This document shows positions 61,948-64,000 of a DNA stretch of 64,000 nucleotides, piece after piece. Positions within the stretch are counted from its first letter, which is position 1. Each line of letters begins with the position of its first letter. This DNA comes from CBDCNP01 sp965222425 (GTDB lineage: Bacteria; Acidobacteriota; Vicinamibacteria; Marinacidobacterales; DATDRI01), in assembly GCA_965222425.1 (NCBI GenBank), contig CBDCTW010000022.1:1-64000 (forward strand). Direction: 5' to 3'. The translations under genes were made by a program, and so were the position numbers. The notes below the pieces were generated by a model. The model made no database searches and was not told where the DNA came from. It was given only the letters and a program-made list of their open reading frames with translations.

Positions 61948-63057
61948 ATGACGACTCCAGCCGTGCGAAGACTCCAACGACTCGGAGATTCCTATTCGGT
62001 TCTCCTGGGCGATGGGCTCTTGAACCAAGTGGGACCAAAGCTCCGAACATTGTGGGGTCGGAGACGAATCGTCGTGATCACCCATCGGAAGATCGATCGG
62101 CTTTACGGCAGTCGCCTTCGTTCGACGCTCGCGAAGTCCGGGCTCGACAGTCACTTTCTGTTCATACCCGAAGGGGAACGATTCAAGAATGTCAAGACGG
62201 TGCAGAAGCTCTACGACGGGCTCATTCGGCATCACATGGGGCGGGAAGACGGTCTGGTGGCGTTGGGAGGCGGTGTCGTGGGAGACACTGCCGGTTTCGT
62301 CGCTGCCACCTACCTTCGCGGCGTGGATTACGCGCAAGTGCCCACCACTTTGCTCGCCCAGATCGATAGCGCGTTGGGGGCGAAGGTCGGGGTCAATCTT
62401 CCGCGGGGTAAGAACTTGGTGGGAGCGTTCTATCGGCCCGCCGCGGTATGGATCGATCCGTCGGTCCTGGTTACGCTTCCCCGGCGCGAGTTTCGCTCGG
62501 GGTTATTCGAGATGCTGAAGTACGGCTTCATTGGCTCGCTCTCGCTCTTTCGCGACATGGAGGGTTCTCCTTCTTCTTTCAAACCTCGTAGTCCAACACT
62601 CACGCGAGCCATCGCGGTATCGGCTCGCATGAAACTTCGCGTGGTCGCCGAGGACGAGCGGGAGTCGGGGCTGCGGCGAATTCTGAACTTCGGACACACC
62701 GTCGGTCACGGGCTCGAGGCGGCCGGAGATTACCGCCGGTTGAGTCACGGCGAAGCGGTCGGGTGGGGCATGATCGCGGCGTGCCGATTGTCACATCGCC
62801 GCAAGCTTATCGGGCTTTCCCTGTGCGAGAGGCTGGAAGCTGCGATACGTGGCCTGGCTCCGCTCCCGAGCGTGGGCACACTCCGGTTGGACCGAGCGCT
62901 CCGCGCCATCGATCATGACAAGAAGATCGGTCCCCGCGGAATCCGATTCATTCTTCCTACCGCTCTCGGCAAGGTCACCGTCGTCGAGAGTGTTCCGCGG
63001 GACGACATCCGCTGGGTCCTACAAAGTCTGGCAGTGGGGAGCCGAAACCGTGCCTGA
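61948..63057 (+). CDS. aroB: 3-dehydroquinate synthase
   Basis: 369 residues. It catalyses the second step of the shikimate pathway, DAHP to 3-dehydroquinate, using NAD and zinc. Family segments: RRRIVVITHRKIDRLYGSRL, EGERFKNVKTVQKLYDGLIR, DGLVALGGGVVGDTAGFVAA then TYLRGVDYAQVPTTLLAQID, FGHTVGHGLEAAGDYRRLSH then GEAVGWGM (zinc His residues). The usual DSSVGGKTGVN segment reads DSALGAKVGVN, a mild variation. Its stop overlaps the menG/ubiE GTG start. Confidence 0.93.
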   Translation: MTTPAVRRLQRLGDSYSVLLGDGLLNQVGPKLRTLWGRRRIVVITHRKIDRLYGSRLRSTLAKSGLDSHFLFIPEGERFKNVKTVQKLYDGLIRHHMGREDGLVALGGGVVGDTAGFVAATYLRGVDYAQVPTTLLAQIDSALGAKVGVNLPRGKNLVGAFYRPAAVWIDPSVLVTLPRREFRSGLFEMLKYGFIGSLSLFRDMEGSPSSFKPRSPTLTRAIAVSARMKLRVVAEDERESGLRRILNFGHTVGHGLEAAGDYRRLSHGEAVGWGMIAACRLSHRRKLIGLSLCERLEAAIRGLAPLPSVGTLRLDRALRAIDHDKKIGPRGIRFILPTALGKVTVVESVPRDDIRWVLQSLAVGSRNRA

Positions 63058-63739
63058 AGCGTCCACCGTTCGGCGCATGTTCGCGGGAATCGCTCCGCGC
63101 TACGATCTGCTGAATCACCTGCTGAGCCTCGGTATCGACCGGCATTGGCGGCGGAACGTCGTCTCGGGCCTGAACCTGAAACCCTCCGATCGGGTCCTCG
63201 ACTTGTGTTGTGGGACAGGAGATCTGGCGTTGGAATTAGCCCCACACGCACGTTGTTTGGCGTGCGACTTTACCTGGGAGATGTTGACCCGGGCCAAGGC
63301 GAAGTCCACGCGGGCCGGACAAGCCGGTCTGGCCCTCCGCCTGGCCGCCGCGGACGCCCTGCGTCTGCCCTTTCCCGCCGATCAGTTCGACGCCGCGACC
63401 GTCGGTTTTGGCGTAAGGAACCTGGAGGATTTACCGGCCGGTTTGCGCGAACTCCGTCGCGTACTTCGCCCCCAGGGCTCACTCGCCATCCTGGAGTTCT
63501 CACAACCCACCCATCCCCTGCTTCGTCTCCCGTACCAGGTCTACCTCAATGGATTGATGCCCCTCATCGGTCAGATGGTGAGCAAAAGGAAAGAGGCATA
63601 TCGTTATCTGGCGGAGTCCATCACCGGGTTTCCGAATCCCGAAACCTTAAGCGATATTCTGGCTGCGGAAGGTTTCCGCAACATCAACTACCGCCGGCTT
63701 ACGGGAGGCATCGTCGCAATACACACCGCGACGGCCTAA
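63050..63739 (+). CDS. ubiE: Demethylmenaquinone/ubiquinone C-methyltransferase
   Basis: 229 residues from GTG 63050 (VPEASTVRRMFAGIAPRYDL), overlapping aroB by 8 bp. Family marks: VRRMFAGIAPRYDLLNHLLS then LGIDRHWR, SAM-binding VLDLCCGTGDLALELAPHAR, DALRLPFPADQFDAATVGFG then VRNLEDLPAGL, and SQPTHPLLRLPYQVYLN. Without other quinone genes nearby it cannot be told whether it makes menaquinone (menG) or ubiquinone; menaquinone is more likely for this type of bacterium (inference). It forms a likely operon with aroB. Confidence 0.92.
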   Translation: MPEASTVRRMFAGIAPRYDLLNHLLSLGIDRHWRRNVVSGLNLKPSDRVLDLCCGTGDLALELAPHARCLACDFTWEMLTRAKAKSTRAGQAGLALRLAAADALRLPFPADQFDAATVGFGVRNLEDLPAGLRELRRVLRPQGSLAILEFSQPTHPLLRLPYQVYLNGLMPLIGQMVSKRKEAYRYLAESITGFPNPETLSDILAAEGFRNINYRRLTGGIVAIHTATA

Positions 63740-64000
63740 CGGATAGGGCCGGCTAGCGAACCCTTCATCAAGAAATGAAGGATAGCCTTTTGGACGTGAA
63801 GCCGGTTCTCCGCCTGATCGAAAACGATACTCTGCGGCCCGTCCAGGACCTCGGCGGAAACCTCTTCCTCTCGGTGGGCGGGCAAGCAGTGCATGAACAC
63901 GGCGTCTGGTTTGGCCCTCGCCATGAGTGAGGCGTTCACTTGATAGGGCTGGAAGATGCCCGTTCGTTGCTCGGCCTCCGCCTCCTGTCCCATCGACACC
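63736..64000 (-). CDS. Ornithine-type carbamoyltransferase, 3' end (cut by window)
   Basis: The last 87 codons of a carbamoyltransferase: SMGQEAEAEQRTGIFQPYQV, VFMHCLPAHREEEVSAEVLD then GPQSIVFDQAENRLHVQKAI. HCLPAHR is the ornithine-binding signature of ArgF-type enzymes and of acetylornithine carbamoyltransferases. The 5' part lies beyond the window, so the exact member is open. It is convergent with the ubiE-type gene with a 4-bp overlap of 3' ends. Confidence 0.88.
   Translation of the reverse strand, partial: VSMGQEAEAEQRTGIFQPYQVNASLMARAKPDAVFMHCLPAHREEEVSAEVLDGPQSIVFDQAENRLHVQKAILHFLMKGSLAGPIR

Overview
The window looks like a stretch of an Acidobacteriota-type chromosome. This is an inference from the gene families: amidohydrolases fused to PD40 propellers, Asp-box sortilin-like proteins, secreted M14 and M19 peptidase relatives, DUF1326, a DUF222-like HNH protein, a complete Bat operon and an OmpA protein with a GHCC motif. 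It carries many insertion sequences and many gene fragments, as expected of a lineage that is losing accessory genes, perhaps a host-associated one. No rRNA, tRNA, CRISPR array or phage module was seen.

Left part (1-13.7 kb): a mobile-element and relic zone. It opens with the last 154 bp of an IS21-family element, then a broken alpha/beta hydrolase gene. Next is an IS256-family element (704-4733, 8-bp target duplication) that has itself been split by a complete IS21-family element (1655-4218). A second, different IS256-family element (5804-7203, 8-bp duplication) splits a secreted creatininase-family gene. Then come an isochorismatase relic, a beta-lactamase-fold serine hydrolase, an M19 dipeptidase-like protein, a lipoprotein amidohydrolase and an MFS transporter. 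An exact 85-bp direct repeat (9299-9383 and 12246-12330) brackets the M19 and amidohydrolase genes, and gene stumps lie against its second copy.

Middle (13.7-38.8 kb): intact genes mixed with deletion-fusion relics. Intact: DUF1326, an acyl-CoA synthetase, an AA_synth protein, a SatD-like regulator with its membrane partner and palindromic upstream sites, a 1106-residue propeller-amidohydrolase, an M14-like protein, a sortilin-like propeller protein, an HNH-type protein and threonine aldolase. Broken: MscS joined to xanthine-dehydrogenase subunits, a truncated UPF0280 gene, a frameshifted amidohydrolase, a HyuA/SelA-like/formate-dehydrogenase chimera and an integron-integrase/TPR chimera.

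38.8-47.1 kb is a compact minus-strand Bat operon (moxR, DUF58, a BatD-like lipoprotein, batA, batB, batC, batD, batE). Its divergent neighbour, a secreted TPR protein, is cut inside its signal peptide by a second IS21-family copy whose proteins are identical to those of the first. After it come relic DNA, a chlorite-dismutase-like protein, a DUF1232 protein and an intact copy of the first IS256-family element.

The right end (55-64 kb) is core housekeeping: tatA-tatC, an OmpA-family porin-like protein, a DUF192 protein, pcm, proS, a small membrane-anchored protein, aroB-menG/ubiE and the 3' end of an ornithine-type carbamoyltransferase gene. I found no convincing new defence or biosynthetic system. 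The most informative signals are the datable nested insertions, the repeated deletion-fusion joints, the 85-bp repeat and the SatD operator cluster.
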